Shown piece by piece: positions 1 to 8,482 of a DNA stretch of 50,994 nucleotides; position 1 is the stretch's first letter; every line of letters begins with the position of its first letter. Under the pieces are notes generated by a model. The model worked only from the letters and a program-made list of their open reading frames with translations. It was not told the DNA's origin and ran no database searches. A program made the translations under genes and the position numbers. The stretch covers positions 1-50,994 of the forward strand of contig JANXEK010000009.1 in NCBI GenBank assembly GCA_025058595.1, in the 5' to 3' direction. The DNA comes from Candidatus Bathyarchaeota archaeon (GTDB taxonomy: Archaea; Thermoproteota; CALKCG01; B24; DRYS01).

Positions 1-1296
1 TATGGATGCAGCTATATCCTTAGAGAATCCGTAAGCTAGTAGATCGCACCTCAATGAATCCATAGCTAGGGTGTATGCATCGGTATAGCTCCTCCTCCTA
101 GCTACATACCATCTATCACCATCTACCCATGGACCTGATACCCTACCCCCATCAGCTACATACTTCTCCAGGAATCTATACGCTTCACGTGAATCTACAG
201 GTGGACCTCTATGAAGCTTAACGCTCGGTAGAAACCTAGATTCAAGCTCCACTACGAAGACCGTAACCCCATCCCCGCTCCAAGCAGACGATCTTATAAC
301 CTTAAACTCCCATCTTTCGAAGATATTCACGAAAGCCTTCAAGCTACGATGGATCTCACCCCAAAGGGTATCTGGGGGCACATCTGGCTCCTCAAAAACT
401 AAAGCTAGAATCGATGCACCCCTACCCTCTATAGCTCCACGTATAAGATCCATATCGAACCTTACCGATGGCGGGTTGAAGAAATCTATGCTAGGTCTAT
501 CTAGGAAAAGCCTAGATGCAGCCGTAAACTCGCTGAGCTTACTGAGAGATACCGGCGAAGCTACACTCCTATTCGGATCGATAGGATCGACTACGATGAA
601 GGGTTGATCACCGAAAACCTTACGTGCAGCTTCTATACTCTCATAGAAGCCTTCGAGATCTATGAATAGCCCCCTCCAGCCTCTAGCCGCAGACTTTACA
701 GTCTCTATGAACGACCCGAAATTTATTATAAGCAGCTCGCATAGATAGCCGCTAAACCCGCCGACCCTAACATCGGCTCCATATACGCCTACACCCTTCA
801 TAAACTTCTTCAACAAGCGGACCTGATCCCTCCCCTCCTCCGATGGAAGTTTCCTCCTAACATAATCGGTATGGTATGGAGTCCTATCGACAGCCGTAAC
901 CCAGCTGCCAGGTTTAGATCTACATGCAGGAACTATATTCACCCTAACCCCCTCAACCCAGCCCTCCACGTACGGATGCTCAGCATACCTTAGAATCCAT
1001 CTACCTCCTAGATCCTCGAAAACCTTAACACCGATCCTTATACTTAGATCGGTGAATAGCCTTCTATCTATGTAGGGGGGATACAGTATGAATACATCTA
1101 TATCGTAGTCACCCTTAAGCCATGTACCCTTCGCTACCGATCCTAGAATCTCGGCTTCAGCATCCACACCCTCAGAAGCTAGCAGCTCTCTAACCTTACC
1201 TAGGATAACGCTGGATAACGATCCGACTCTAGCTTCCTCAAACTTATCAGGCTTAACCAGCTTGAGTGCATCCGCTAGGATCTCATCGATAGACAT
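1..1296 (-). CDS. cca: tRNA CCA-adding enzyme, archaeal class I (3' end off the window)
   Basis: Adds or repairs the 3' CCA end of tRNAs without a template. The reverse strand opens with ATG at 1296, reads MSIDEILADALKLV, and shortly afterwards carries the nucleotidyltransferase signature GS-x9-DxD (GSVAKGTWLKGDYDID) followed by VFILYPP. This is the archaeal form of the motif, with two metal-binding aspartates. About 432 codons lie in the window. Archaeal enzymes run roughly 430-460 residues, so only the extreme C-terminus is missing past base 1. The start lies 4 bases after the thpR stop, so the two RNA-processing genes are probably co-transcribed. Confidence 0.9.
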   Translation of the reverse strand, partial: MSIDEILADALKLVKPDKFEEARVGSLSSVILGKVRELLASEGVDAEAEILGSVAKGTWLKGDYDIDVFILYPPYIDRRLFTDLSIRIGVKVFEDLGGRWILRYAEHPYVEGWVEGVRVNIVPACRSKPGSWVTAVDRTPYHTDYVRRKLPSEEGRDQVRLLKKFMKGVGVYGADVRVGGFSGYLCELLIINFGSFIETVKSAARGWRGLFIDLEGFYESIEAARKVFGDQPFIVVDPIDPNRSVASPVSLSKLSEFTAASRLFLDRPSIDFFNPPSVRFDMDLIRGAIEGRGASILALVFEEPDVPPDTLWGEIHRSLKAFVNIFERWEFKVIRSSAWSGDGVTVFVVELESRFLPSVKLHRGPPVDSREAYRFLEKYVADGGRVSGPWVDGDRWYVARRRSYTDAYTLAMDSLRCDLLAYGFSKDIAASI

Positions 1297-1300
1297 ATTT

Positions 1301-1870
1301 CTACCTCGATGCTTCGACTACATGTAGATCGCTGTATACTGGGCCTCTAGGTGTTAGTACGCTACGCTTCAACTTAACCCTATCCACACGATACTCTCCG
1401 AACGTATAACCCCGCCATCTATCTATAAGCTCGAAGAGCTTAGCTCTATCGTGAATAGATTTAACCCTAGAGACGGTTAGATGAGCTGTAAACCCTCTTG
1501 GATCCCTAGCAAACCCTAAACCTGAAAGCTTAGCTTCAACCTTCTCGTATATATCCTTAAGCTCCTCATACCCCCTACCAACCCCAACCCATACGACGTT
1601 AACCCTACCACCACCTGGAAAATATCCTACACCCTTCACCTCTACATCGAACGGTTTGAAAGATATACTCGATAAAGCCTTCCTGATAGATTCTATCTTA
1701 GCTAACGGGACTTCATCTAGAAACTTCAAAGTGAAATGGAGGTTTTCAGGTTCGACAAGCTTCATAGGATTCCCCGTTCTAGCTAAAGCCTCCTGGAAAG
1801 ATTTCACCTTCTCGACTATACCTCCATCCTCTAGATCTACCGCTACGAAGCATCTATAGCTTTCACTCAT
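1301..1870 (-). CDS. thpR: RNA 2',3'-cyclic phosphodiesterase (2'-5' RNA ligase family)
   Basis: A 189-residue LigT/2H phosphoesterase. Such enzymes hydrolyse 2',3'-cyclic phosphates, and archaeal members were first assayed as 2'-5' RNA ligases on tRNA halves. Two H-x-T motifs, the hallmark of the 2H superfamily, are visible: LHFTLKFL near residue 45 and AHLTVSRV near residue 130. The N-terminus YRCFVAVDLED is typical. It sits directly upstream of cca on the same strand. Coupling of thpR and cca is consistent with a tRNA end-repair operon. Length is normal for the family. Confidence 0.9.
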   Translation of the reverse strand: MSESYRCFVAVDLEDGGIVEKVKSFQEALARTGNPMKLVEPENLHFTLKFLDEVPLAKIESIRKALSSISFKPFDVEVKGVGYFPGGGRVNVVWVGVGRGYEELKDIYEKVEAKLSGLGFARDPRGFTAHLTVSRVKSIHDRAKLFELIDRWRGYTFGEYRVDRVKLKRSVLTPRGPVYSDLHVVEASR

Positions 1871-1940
1871 AGCATCCGATATAAGCTATCATAAAGCTTA
1901 AAGTTATACCTTACCTCCGATAATCCGGCGATCCACCATA

Positions 1941-3080
1941 CTATGATACTCGTTCAGGATACGAGATAACGTCGATAGTCCTCCTCTCTATATCATCCCA
2001 ATCTACATCTAACCCTAGACCGGGCTTCCTAGGAGCATGAACATACCCATCCCTATCGATCCTGATGACATCCTTCGTCCCCTGATCGAAGATCCCTACC
2101 GGGAAGGGCATCTCGAAGAACCTACAATTCTTTATAGCTAGCATTACATGTAGATGCGCCGCCTGCTGCCATGGATGACCCCAGCTATGTAGCTCACAAT
2201 TCATCCCGAAGATCTCTGCTAGATGAGCTACCTTCAACATAGATGTTATACCTCCCACGTTAACATCGACACATCTAAGGCTATCCGCAGCCCCCCTCGT
2301 TATAAGCTCCGCGTAACCGTATAGATCGTGTATATCTTCACCTGTCAAAACCTGTATATCGAGCTTCCTACAGAGATATGCTAAGCCTTCGATATCCGTA
2401 GTAGGTAGAGGATCCTCGTACCAGTAGAAGTCTAGCTTCTCTATCTCCCTACCAACCTTTAAAGCCTCATCCCTAGCGTAAGCATGGAATGGATCCAACA
2501 TCAATACGATATCATCGCCTACGGTCTCCCTGACAGCCCTACACACCTCGATATCCTTCCTCCAGTATCGCGGCGGGTGAATCTTTATAGCTTTAAACCC
2601 CTCCTCTAAACATCTCTCCGCTACCCTAACATAATCCTCCACTCTATCGTAGGATTGAGTGCTAGCGAACGCAGGTATCCTCTCCCTATAAGCTCCTATA
2701 AGCTTATAGATAGGCATACCTAAAACCTTCCCAGCTATATCCCAGAGACATTCATCCAACGCACATAGAACCGTAGGTGCAGATCTCTGGAAGAAGTATT
2801 GATCCCAGAAGGATTTCTCGATCCTCTCCCTATCGAAGGGATCCGCCCCTACCAGAGGGATGAAATCCTCTACACTCCTCAACCATCTCCTCGCTGTTCT
2901 AAACTTCATCACCAACTCCTCTGCGTATATAGATTCTTCGAGCATAGTGACGCCTTCCACACCCTTATCCGTGAATATACGGATCAAAGCTGCCGGCACA
3001 TTAATCCTAGTAGCCTCCTCTACGAACTCCTGGGGCTTCAATACACGGACTTCTACTCCTACGATCCTCACCTCGACCAC
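1941..3080 (-). CDS. Enolase-superfamily protein (mandelate racemase/muconate-lactonizing type), probable sugar-acid dehydratase
   Basis: A 379-residue enzyme with the N-terminal capping domain and C-terminal (beta/alpha)7 barrel of the mandelate racemase subgroup. Metal ligands are recognisable in order: Asp in MLDPFHAY, Glu in YWYEDPLP and Glu in LTGEDIHD. A K-x-H pair (AIKIHPP) stands at the catalytic K-x-K position. Histidines in CELHSWGH lie on the later barrel strands. The family abstracts a proton next to a carboxylate, giving dehydration, racemisation or cycloisomerisation. The substrate cannot be read from sequence; a sugar acid is my inference, helped by the rhamnulokinase and alcohol dehydrogenase nearby. 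It starts with GTG at 3080, divergent from the radical SAM gene. Confidence 0.8.
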   Translation of the reverse strand: MVEVRIVGVEVRVLKPQEFVEEATRINVPAALIRIFTDKGVEGVTMLEESIYAEELVMKFRTARRWLRSVEDFIPLVGADPFDRERIEKSFWDQYFFQRSAPTVLCALDECLWDIAGKVLGMPIYKLIGAYRERIPAFASTQSYDRVEDYVRVAERCLEEGFKAIKIHPPRYWRKDIEVCRAVRETVGDDIVLMLDPFHAYARDEALKVGREIEKLDFYWYEDPLPTTDIEGLAYLCRKLDIQVLTGEDIHDLYGYAELITRGAADSLRCVDVNVGGITSMLKVAHLAEIFGMNCELHSWGHPWQQAAHLHVMLAIKNCRFFEMPFPVGIFDQGTKDVIRIDRDGYVHAPRKPGLGLDVDWDDIERRTIDVISYPERVS

Positions 3081-3143
3081 CCCCTATGTACGGGAATTAT
3101 AGCGGTAAACCTATTAACCCTAACTTCCATAACTAACCTGTGT

Positions 3144-3908
3144 ATGGCTTCGCAGGTTAGAGGTAGGGTAGGCTGGATAGTTGAGCTTAGCGGTATAGAT
3201 TGGCCTGGGAATCTAACGTTCATGCTATTCCTAGCTGGATGTAATTTTAGATGCCCATACTGTCAGAATGGAGGTATAATCCCTTTAGATTCTGGATACG
3301 AAGTAACTGTCGGAGACGTTATGATGGAGGTTGAGAGGAGCCTCAAGCTCATAGATGCTCTAGGTGTAAGCGGCGGTGAACCTACGCTACAGCCAAGATT
3401 CGTAGAATCCCTATTCGAAGCCGCTAAGAAGTATGGGCTTCAAACTTTCATGAATACGAACGGCTCGAACCCTGAGCTTCTAGATCATCTATTCGAAAGG
3501 GAGCTTCTAGATTATGTGGCTCTAGACGTTAAAGCTCCTCTAAGATCAGATCTATACGGTAAGGTTATAGGTGAAGCTATACCAGGCTCGGTAGCCGTAG
3601 AGAACCTGAAGAGGTCCATGGATGTATGTAGAGGCTACGGACGTAGATTCGAAGCTAGGACGACTATAGTCCCAGGTTTAACCGATAACCCCGAATATGT
3701 GGAGATGATAGCATACGTGTTGAAGAATTACGATTGCGTATACGTCCTACAGCAGTTCAGCCCATATGGCGATATACTCGATTCGAGGTATAGGCTCCTC
3801 GAACCTACACCTGAAGATATACTACGAGGTTTAGCCGAAGTAGCGTCTAATACCGGTTTAAGAGAGGTGTGCATCAGGTATCGAGGTGGTATGGTTAGAG
3901 TTACATAG
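3144..3908 (+). CDS. nrdG: Radical SAM activating enzyme, NrdG-like
   Basis: A 254-residue radical SAM protein. The N-terminus (GRVGWIVELSGIDWPGNLT) and the cluster motif C-x3-C-x2-C (CNFRCPYC) match anaerobic ribonucleotide reductase activating proteins and their archaeal relatives. A glycine-rich SAM loop (VSGGEPTLQ) follows. The family generates a 5'-deoxyadenosyl radical that installs a glycyl radical on a partner. No nrdD or other glycyl-radical partner lies in this window, so the target is unproven. The frame is open much further upstream, but homology begins at ATG 3144. The upstream part overlaps the divergent enolase gene and is not coding in this frame. Confidence 0.85.
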   Translation: MASQVRGRVGWIVELSGIDWPGNLTFMLFLAGCNFRCPYCQNGGIIPLDSGYEVTVGDVMMEVERSLKLIDALGVSGGEPTLQPRFVESLFEAAKKYGLQTFMNTNGSNPELLDHLFERELLDYVALDVKAPLRSDLYGKVIGEAIPGSVAVENLKRSMDVCRGYGRRFEARTTIVPGLTDNPEYVEMIAYVLKNYDCVYVLQQFSPYGDILDSRYRLLEPTPEDILRGLAEVASNTGLREVCIRYRGGMVRVT

Positions 3909-3929
3909 GAGATCTATCGAATTCTTATC

Positions 3930-4511
3930 GTGGAAGCTATGATAGTATTAGGGTTAGCAGGTCTACCTGGATCTGGAAAGACTACTATAGCTAAGATGCT
4001 CGAATCTAGAGGGTGGAGGGTGGTGAATATGGGCGATTATATCCGTAGAGAAGCTCTTAGACGCGGGTTGAAGCCTACACGTGGGAACCTATCTATGCTA
4101 GCCCGTATGCTCCGAGAGGAGATGGGGGCTGATGCTATAGCTAGACTATGTATCGACGATATCCTCTCCTCGGATAGGTATACCGTGGTGGATGGGCTTC
4201 GAAGCCCATCCGAGCTTGATTTCCTCAAGGATAGGATCCCATCCATAATTCTCGTATTCGTCGAAGCCCCTATCGAGAAGAGGTTCACCCTCCTATCCTC
4301 TAGAGGTAGACTCGACGATCCTAAGTGTATAGACGACTTGATAGCTAGAGATCGCGATGAAGCTGGATTCGGTCTGTTAGAGCTTAGAGATAGAGCCGAC
4401 TACCTGTTGGTTAACGATGGGGGGCTGAAAGAGTTGGAGGAGAAGCTTGAAGCTATACTTAGGGATGTATACGCTAGGATCGATGTAGATCCGGTTAGAA
4501 ACCGATATTAA
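3930..4511 (+). CDS. UPF0200-family P-loop nucleotide kinase (dephospho-CoA kinase-like)
   Basis: A 193-residue P-loop kinase. The Walker A loop (GLPGSGKTT) lies near the N-terminus. It is followed by GWRVVNMGDYIRREALRRG, typical of the archaeal UPF0200 family, which resembles adenylate and dephospho-CoA kinases. VVDGLRSPSE corresponds to the acceptor-binding strand. The substrate of the family is not settled. The start could be GTG 3930 or ATG 3939; the conserved part begins at IVLGLAG, so ATG 3939 is equally good. It follows the radical SAM gene after 21 bases and precedes the alcohol dehydrogenase, so the three may form an operon. Confidence 0.8.
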   Translation: MEAMIVLGLAGLPGSGKTTIAKMLESRGWRVVNMGDYIRREALRRGLKPTRGNLSMLARMLREEMGADAIARLCIDDILSSDRYTVVDGLRSPSELDFLKDRIPSIILVFVEAPIEKRFTLLSSRGRLDDPKCIDDLIARDRDEAGFGLLELRDRADYLLVNDGGLKELEEKLEAILRDVYARIDVDPVRNRY

Positions 4512-4523
4512 CCTAAACCCTCC

Positions 4524-5696
4524 ATGTTTATATCGAGTATGTCGAGTTTCGAGTCAACGTTCCCGACTAGGATCGTATACGGCTACGGCTCGATAGATAG
4601 GGTAGGCTTGGAAGCTAGGAGGATCGGTTTAAAGGGTAGATGTATGCTTATCACCGGTAGAAGGTTTGCGAAGAGTACAGGCTATCTAGATAGGATCAAA
4701 GGTATAATGGAGTCTGAGGGGTTCGACGTATACGTATACGACAGGGTTAAACCTAACCCTACCATCGACGATGTAGAGGATGGCGTCAACCAAGCTCGTA
4801 TGGCTGCTATCGATTTCTTCCTAGCCTTCGGTGGAGGTAGCGCTATAGATACCGCTAAGATGGTGAGCGTAGCTTCATCTCTTGGGGGATCCATAAAGGA
4901 TTATCTATACCCTAGGATTGTGGATGAGCCTATAAAGCCTGTGATCGCTATACCGACGACATGCGGTACAGGGAGCGAGGTGACTAGATACGCTATAGTA
5001 ACTATCGGTTTTCGTAAGCTTATCGTAGCTGGTTGGAGCTTAGTTCCGAGGATAGCTATACTAGATCCTGAAACCCTTAGATTCCTACCGCCAGATCAGG
5101 TAGCTTATACAGGTTTAGATGCGCTCACGCATGGACTTGAAGCATATTTCAACCGGAACGCATCCATGCTATCGGATATCTATGCTATCGAAGCTATAAG
5201 GGTTGTACTAGGTAATCTGGAAGACGCGTATAAAGGGTGCATGGAGGCTAGAGGTATACTCCTATACGGTAGTATGAACGGCGGCTTCGCTATAAATATG
5301 ACCGGGACTACCATGATACACGGTGGGGGATACTATCTAACGGCTAGGTATGATCTCCCACACGGGTTAGCTAACGCGCTCATAATGCCGCCCATACTTA
5401 AGCTGAATATGGAATCCCAGCCTAATAGGACGTTGAACCTAGCTAGGATTCTAGGCTTACCCTCCTCAAGCTTCGAGGAAGCTTCAGAGAGTATACTTAA
5501 AGCTATGGTTTCGATCGAAGATCGAATCGGTATACCTTCAGGTTTGGAAGCTTTAGGTATACCGGTCGATGATATAGCTAGGCTAGCTGAGGAGGCTTTA
5601 ACGTATAAACGTAACCTCGAGAATAACCCTAGAGATCTAAGCTTGAGAGAGATGATGGATATATTCGATTCTGTGTATCGCGGTAGAGGTGTATGA
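4524..5696 (+). CDS. Iron-containing (group III) alcohol dehydrogenase
   Basis: A 390-residue NAD(P)-dependent dehydrogenase of the Fe-ADH family. The N-terminal Rossmann-like domain shows GGGSAIDTAKM. The metal site ligands are in the C-terminal half: Asp and His in DALTHGLEAY, then histidines in MIHGGGYY and LPHGLANAL. The full family length is present. FucO-type members reduce lactaldehyde formed from rhamnose or fucose. With a rhamnulokinase 25 kb away, lactaldehyde reduction is possible but only a guess. The first ATG is at 4524, with a second ATG six codons later just before the conserved part. The gap to the previous gene is 12 bases. Confidence 0.88.
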   Translation: MFISSMSSFESTFPTRIVYGYGSIDRVGLEARRIGLKGRCMLITGRRFAKSTGYLDRIKGIMESEGFDVYVYDRVKPNPTIDDVEDGVNQARMAAIDFFLAFGGGSAIDTAKMVSVASSLGGSIKDYLYPRIVDEPIKPVIAIPTTCGTGSEVTRYAIVTIGFRKLIVAGWSLVPRIAILDPETLRFLPPDQVAYTGLDALTHGLEAYFNRNASMLSDIYAIEAIRVVLGNLEDAYKGCMEARGILLYGSMNGGFAINMTGTTMIHGGGYYLTARYDLPHGLANALIMPPILKLNMESQPNRTLNLARILGLPSSSFEEASESILKAMVSIEDRIGIPSGLEALGIPVDDIARLAEEALTYKRNLENNPRDLSLREMMDIFDSVYRGRGV

Positions 5697-5756
5697 TAAA
5701 GGTAGGATACAATCTGATCCACATTATACAGCTTCTATACGTATGGCTTCAAGGCT

Positions 5757-5804
5757 AAACATTTATCTAGGCTTAGTTAGCCGTAGTAGTTTGGAGGTAC
5801 CTCT
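5757..5804 (+). promoter_or_regulatory. Promoter and ribosome binding site of gap
   Basis: An A/T-rich TATA-like element (AAACATTTATC, 5757-5767) lies about 40 bases before the gap start. A strong Shine-Dalgarno GGAGGT (5793-5798) sits 6 bases before ATG 5805. This implies a transcript with a short leader, not a leaderless one. Confidence 0.6.
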
Positions 5805-6821
5805 ATGAGTCGAGCTGTAGCTATAAACGGTTTCGGTAGGATAGGTAGGCTTGCCTTTAGAGCGGCTATCGAGAATAACCTCGATATAGAGTTCGTAGCT
5901 ATAAACGATATAGCCGATGCGAAAACGTTAGCCCACCTACTAAAATACGATAGTACGTACGGTAAGACTCCGTTCGATGTTAGGGTCGAAGGCGACTATA
6001 TAGTAGCCGGGGGTGTAAAGGTTCGAGCGTTAAAAGAGGCTGAGCCATCCAAACTTCCATGGAAAGACCTAGACGTATACCTGGTTATAGAATCTACCGG
6101 TAGGTTCACGGATAGAGTCGGAGCAGCCAAGCATCTACAAGCAGGTGCTAGCAAGGTTCTAGTCTCAGCTCCTATGAGACCTGCGGAAGCCGCGGATGTA
6201 ACTATAGTTCCAGGCGTCAACGATAACATGTACGATCCAAAGAAGCATGTACTGTTATCCCTAGCCTCCTGTACAACCAACGCTGTAGCCCCTGTAGCTA
6301 AGGTTCTTAACGAAAGCTTCGGTCTAAGGTATGGGTTGATGAACACCGTACACGCTGTTACCAACGATCAGAGGATCCTAGATATGCAGCATAGCGATCT
6401 CAGGAGGGCTAGATCTGCTAGCTGGAATATAGTGCCTACAACCACCGGTGCAGCAGAAGCCGCTACGCTTACACTACCAGAGCTTAAAGGTAGGATGACC
6501 GGTATAGCTCTAAGGGTACCGGTACCCACCGTCTCGGTAGTAGATCTGACGGCTATACTCGAAAGAGACGCCTCCGTCGACGAGGTTAACGAAGCTTTCA
6601 AGAAGGCTTCCGAGAAGCCTCCGCTTAAAGGTATACTAGGCTATAGCGAAGAGCCTCTAGTATCCTCGGATTACATTAAGTGTCCCTATTCATCTGTGGT
6701 AGATGCACCTATGACAAAAGCTATAGGGAACCTCGTCAAGGTTCTAGCCTGGTACGATAACGAGTGGGGCTACTCATGTAGGCTAGCTGAGGCTGCTAAG
6801 AGGATAGCCGATATAGGATAG
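5805..6821 (+). CDS. gap: Glyceraldehyde-3-phosphate dehydrogenase, phosphorylating, class I (bacterial/eukaryotic type)
   Basis: Oxidises glyceraldehyde 3-phosphate to 1,3-bisphosphoglycerate. The 338-residue protein has NGFGRIGR (8-15), catalytic Cys156 in ASCTTNA, His183 in HAVTND and the C-terminal WYDNEWGYS. These are class I signatures. Most archaea use the class II enzyme, which has a different active-site context, so this copy is atypical and probably came from bacteria. INDI near residues 33-36 suits NAD binding. It is followed after 17 bases by pgk, so the two consecutive glycolytic steps are co-expressed. Base and codon use look like the neighbours, arguing against very recent transfer. 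Confidence 0.95.
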   Translation: MSRAVAINGFGRIGRLAFRAAIENNLDIEFVAINDIADAKTLAHLLKYDSTYGKTPFDVRVEGDYIVAGGVKVRALKEAEPSKLPWKDLDVYLVIESTGRFTDRVGAAKHLQAGASKVLVSAPMRPAEAADVTIVPGVNDNMYDPKKHVLLSLASCTTNAVAPVAKVLNESFGLRYGLMNTVHAVTNDQRILDMQHSDLRRARSASWNIVPTTTGAAEAATLTLPELKGRMTGIALRVPVPTVSVVDLTAILERDASVDEVNEAFKKASEKPPLKGILGYSEEPLVSSDYIKCPYSSVVDAPMTKAIGNLVKVLAWYDNEWGYSCRLAEAAKRIADIG

Positions 6822-6838
6822 ATCCCGGTGCAGGATCT

Positions 6839-8086
6839 ATGGCTAGATTCCTCACGATAGACGATCTAGATTTCTCCGGTAAAACCGTTATTCTTAGACC
6901 CGACTTCAACGTCCCGATAGATCCGGGTACAGGAGAGATACTAGACGATAGCAGGATAAGGGAGCATGCAGAGACTATAAGAGAGCTCGCCGCTAAAGAT
7001 GCCAAGATAGTTATACTAGCTCATCAGGGTAGGCCTGGCGAGAGAGAGTACCTAGAATCCCTACGTAAGCATGCAGAGAGGCTATCCAAGATACTGGGGT
7101 TCAAGGTGGGCTACGTAGACGACCTCGTAGGGGATGCAGCTCTGGAAGCTATATCTAAGCTCGAACCAGGCGGAGTCCTACTGCTTAAGAATGTAAGATC
7201 CCATCCAGATGAGGGTAGAGAGGCTCCACCGGAGGAGCATGCCAGATCGGAGATAGTCTCGAAGCTATCTAGGGTTGCAGATGTATTCGTTCTAGACGGC
7301 TTCTCTGTAGCGCATAGATCTCATGCATCCGTCGTAGGCTTCGCCTATACGCTCCCATCATGCGCAGGTAGGGTTATGGAGAGGGAGCTTAAAGCTCTAG
7401 ATAGAATCCTAGAGAAGCCTGAAAAACCTTTCGTATGCATCCTAGGCGGAGCTAAATCTGAGAAGAGCACCGGCATGATAGACTACTTCCTAGGTAAAGG
7501 TCTAGCGGACCATATACTCACCGGAGGTTTGATAGGTCAGCTTCTCCTACTCGCTAGCGGGTTAGATCTAGGATCGGTCAACATCAAGGTTTTAGAGAAG
7601 AGGGGATTCCTGAAGTTTAGGGATGAAGCCGTAGGGATACTTAGAAGGTATGATGGTATGGTGAAGATGCCTATCGATGTAGCCGTAGATATGGATGGTA
7701 GAAGGGTTGAGATACCTATCGAAGATCTCCCATCGGAATACCCTATAATGGATATAGGCTGTAGAACCATCGAGATGTATAAGCAGACGATATCGAACGC
7801 TAAATCCATACTGGTTAGCGGTCCTCTAGGCGTATACGAAGACGAAAGATTCATCGAAGGTACATCCGAGATCTATAGAGCTGTAGCTTCGAGCGGAGCA
7901 TACCGTGTAGGCGGCGGAGGGGATACGGTCGCAGCTCTGGAGAGACTCGGTTTAAGGGATAGATTCTCCTACGTCAGCCTAGCTGGAGGAGCGTTTATAG
8001 AGTATATCTCTGGTGGTAGGCTTCCAGGAGTGGAAGCTTTAGAACTAGCCTATGGGAGAGTTAAACGTATCCGACGATCTAAATAG
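6839..8086 (+). CDS. pgk: Phosphoglycerate kinase
   Basis: Transfers the acyl phosphate of 1,3-bisphosphoglycerate to ADP. The protein has 415 residues, close to the archaeal norm. Visible motifs: substrate loop RPDFNVP near residue 21, HQGRPG near 61, KNVRSHPDE near 120, LGGAKSEKS near 200 and nucleotide loop GGGGDTVAALE near 360. It starts with ATG 6839, 17 bases after gap, forming a gap-pgk operon. The KNVRSHP stretch differs slightly from the more usual ENVRFH. Confidence 0.95.
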   Translation: MARFLTIDDLDFSGKTVILRPDFNVPIDPGTGEILDDSRIREHAETIRELAAKDAKIVILAHQGRPGEREYLESLRKHAERLSKILGFKVGYVDDLVGDAALEAISKLEPGGVLLLKNVRSHPDEGREAPPEEHARSEIVSKLSRVADVFVLDGFSVAHRSHASVVGFAYTLPSCAGRVMERELKALDRILEKPEKPFVCILGGAKSEKSTGMIDYFLGKGLADHILTGGLIGQLLLLASGLDLGSVNIKVLEKRGFLKFRDEAVGILRRYDGMVKMPIDVAVDMDGRRVEIPIEDLPSEYPIMDIGCRTIEMYKQTISNAKSILVSGPLGVYEDERFIEGTSEIYRAVASSGAYRVGGGGDTVAALERLGLRDRFSYVSLAGGAFIEYISGGRLPGVEALELAYGRVKRIRRSK

Positions 8087-8142
8087 AAAATCTTATATTC
8101 CTACCGCTATGATTTTTCCCTTGCGAGTCTAGGAGGTAGGTT
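8087..8142 (+). promoter_or_regulatory. Promoter and ribosome binding site of aIF1
   Basis: TCTTATATTC (8091-8100) is a TATA-like element right after the pgk stop. A strong Shine-Dalgarno GGAGGT (8132-8137) precedes ATG 8143 by 5 bases. The gene therefore probably has its own promoter besides readthrough from gap-pgk. Confidence 0.55.
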
Positions 8143-8451
8143 ATGGCGGAGATCTGCCCTATATGCGGGCTCCCTAAAGATCTATGCGTATGCAAACAGA
8201 TAAGCCAGGAACAGCAGCGTATCGTTATAAAGCTTGAGAAAGTCCGTTTCGGTAAACCTGTAACCATAGTCAACGGTATAGTAGCTAACGATAAAGAGTT
8301 GAGGAAGCTCGCTCAAGCCCTCAAATCCCTATGCGCATGCGGCGGTACCGCTAAAGATAGCAAGATACTGCTTCAAGGAGATCATAGATCTAAGGTTAGG
8401 AATTACCTAGTTAGCGTAGGCTATAAAGCTGAGAATATCGATGTAGAGTAG
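8143..8451 (+). CDS. Translation initiation factor aIF1 (SUI1 family) with N-terminal zinc motif
   Basis: A 102-residue SUI1/eIF1-fold factor that binds the small ribosomal subunit and monitors start-codon selection. The N-terminus carries a cysteine cluster, CPICGLPKDLCVC, typical of archaeal members. The SUI1 core follows, with GKPVTIVNGI and the C-terminal half CACGGTAKDSKILLQGDHR. The last strand ends in GYKAENIDVE. Length and architecture are standard. It stands between pgk and a HypE-like gene on the same strand. Confidence 0.92.
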   Translation: MAEICPICGLPKDLCVCKQISQEQQRIVIKLEKVRFGKPVTIVNGIVANDKELRKLAQALKSLCACGGTAKDSKILLQGDHRSKVRNYLVSVGYKAENIDVE

Positions 8452-8482
8452 GGGATAGTATCGTTAAACATATAGGAAGGAT

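Noticed and set aside
2799-3143. Long N-terminal extension of the radical SAM gene
   Set aside because: The extension is antisense to the enolase-superfamily gene, has no family resemblance, and the conserved protein starts cleanly at ATG 3144.
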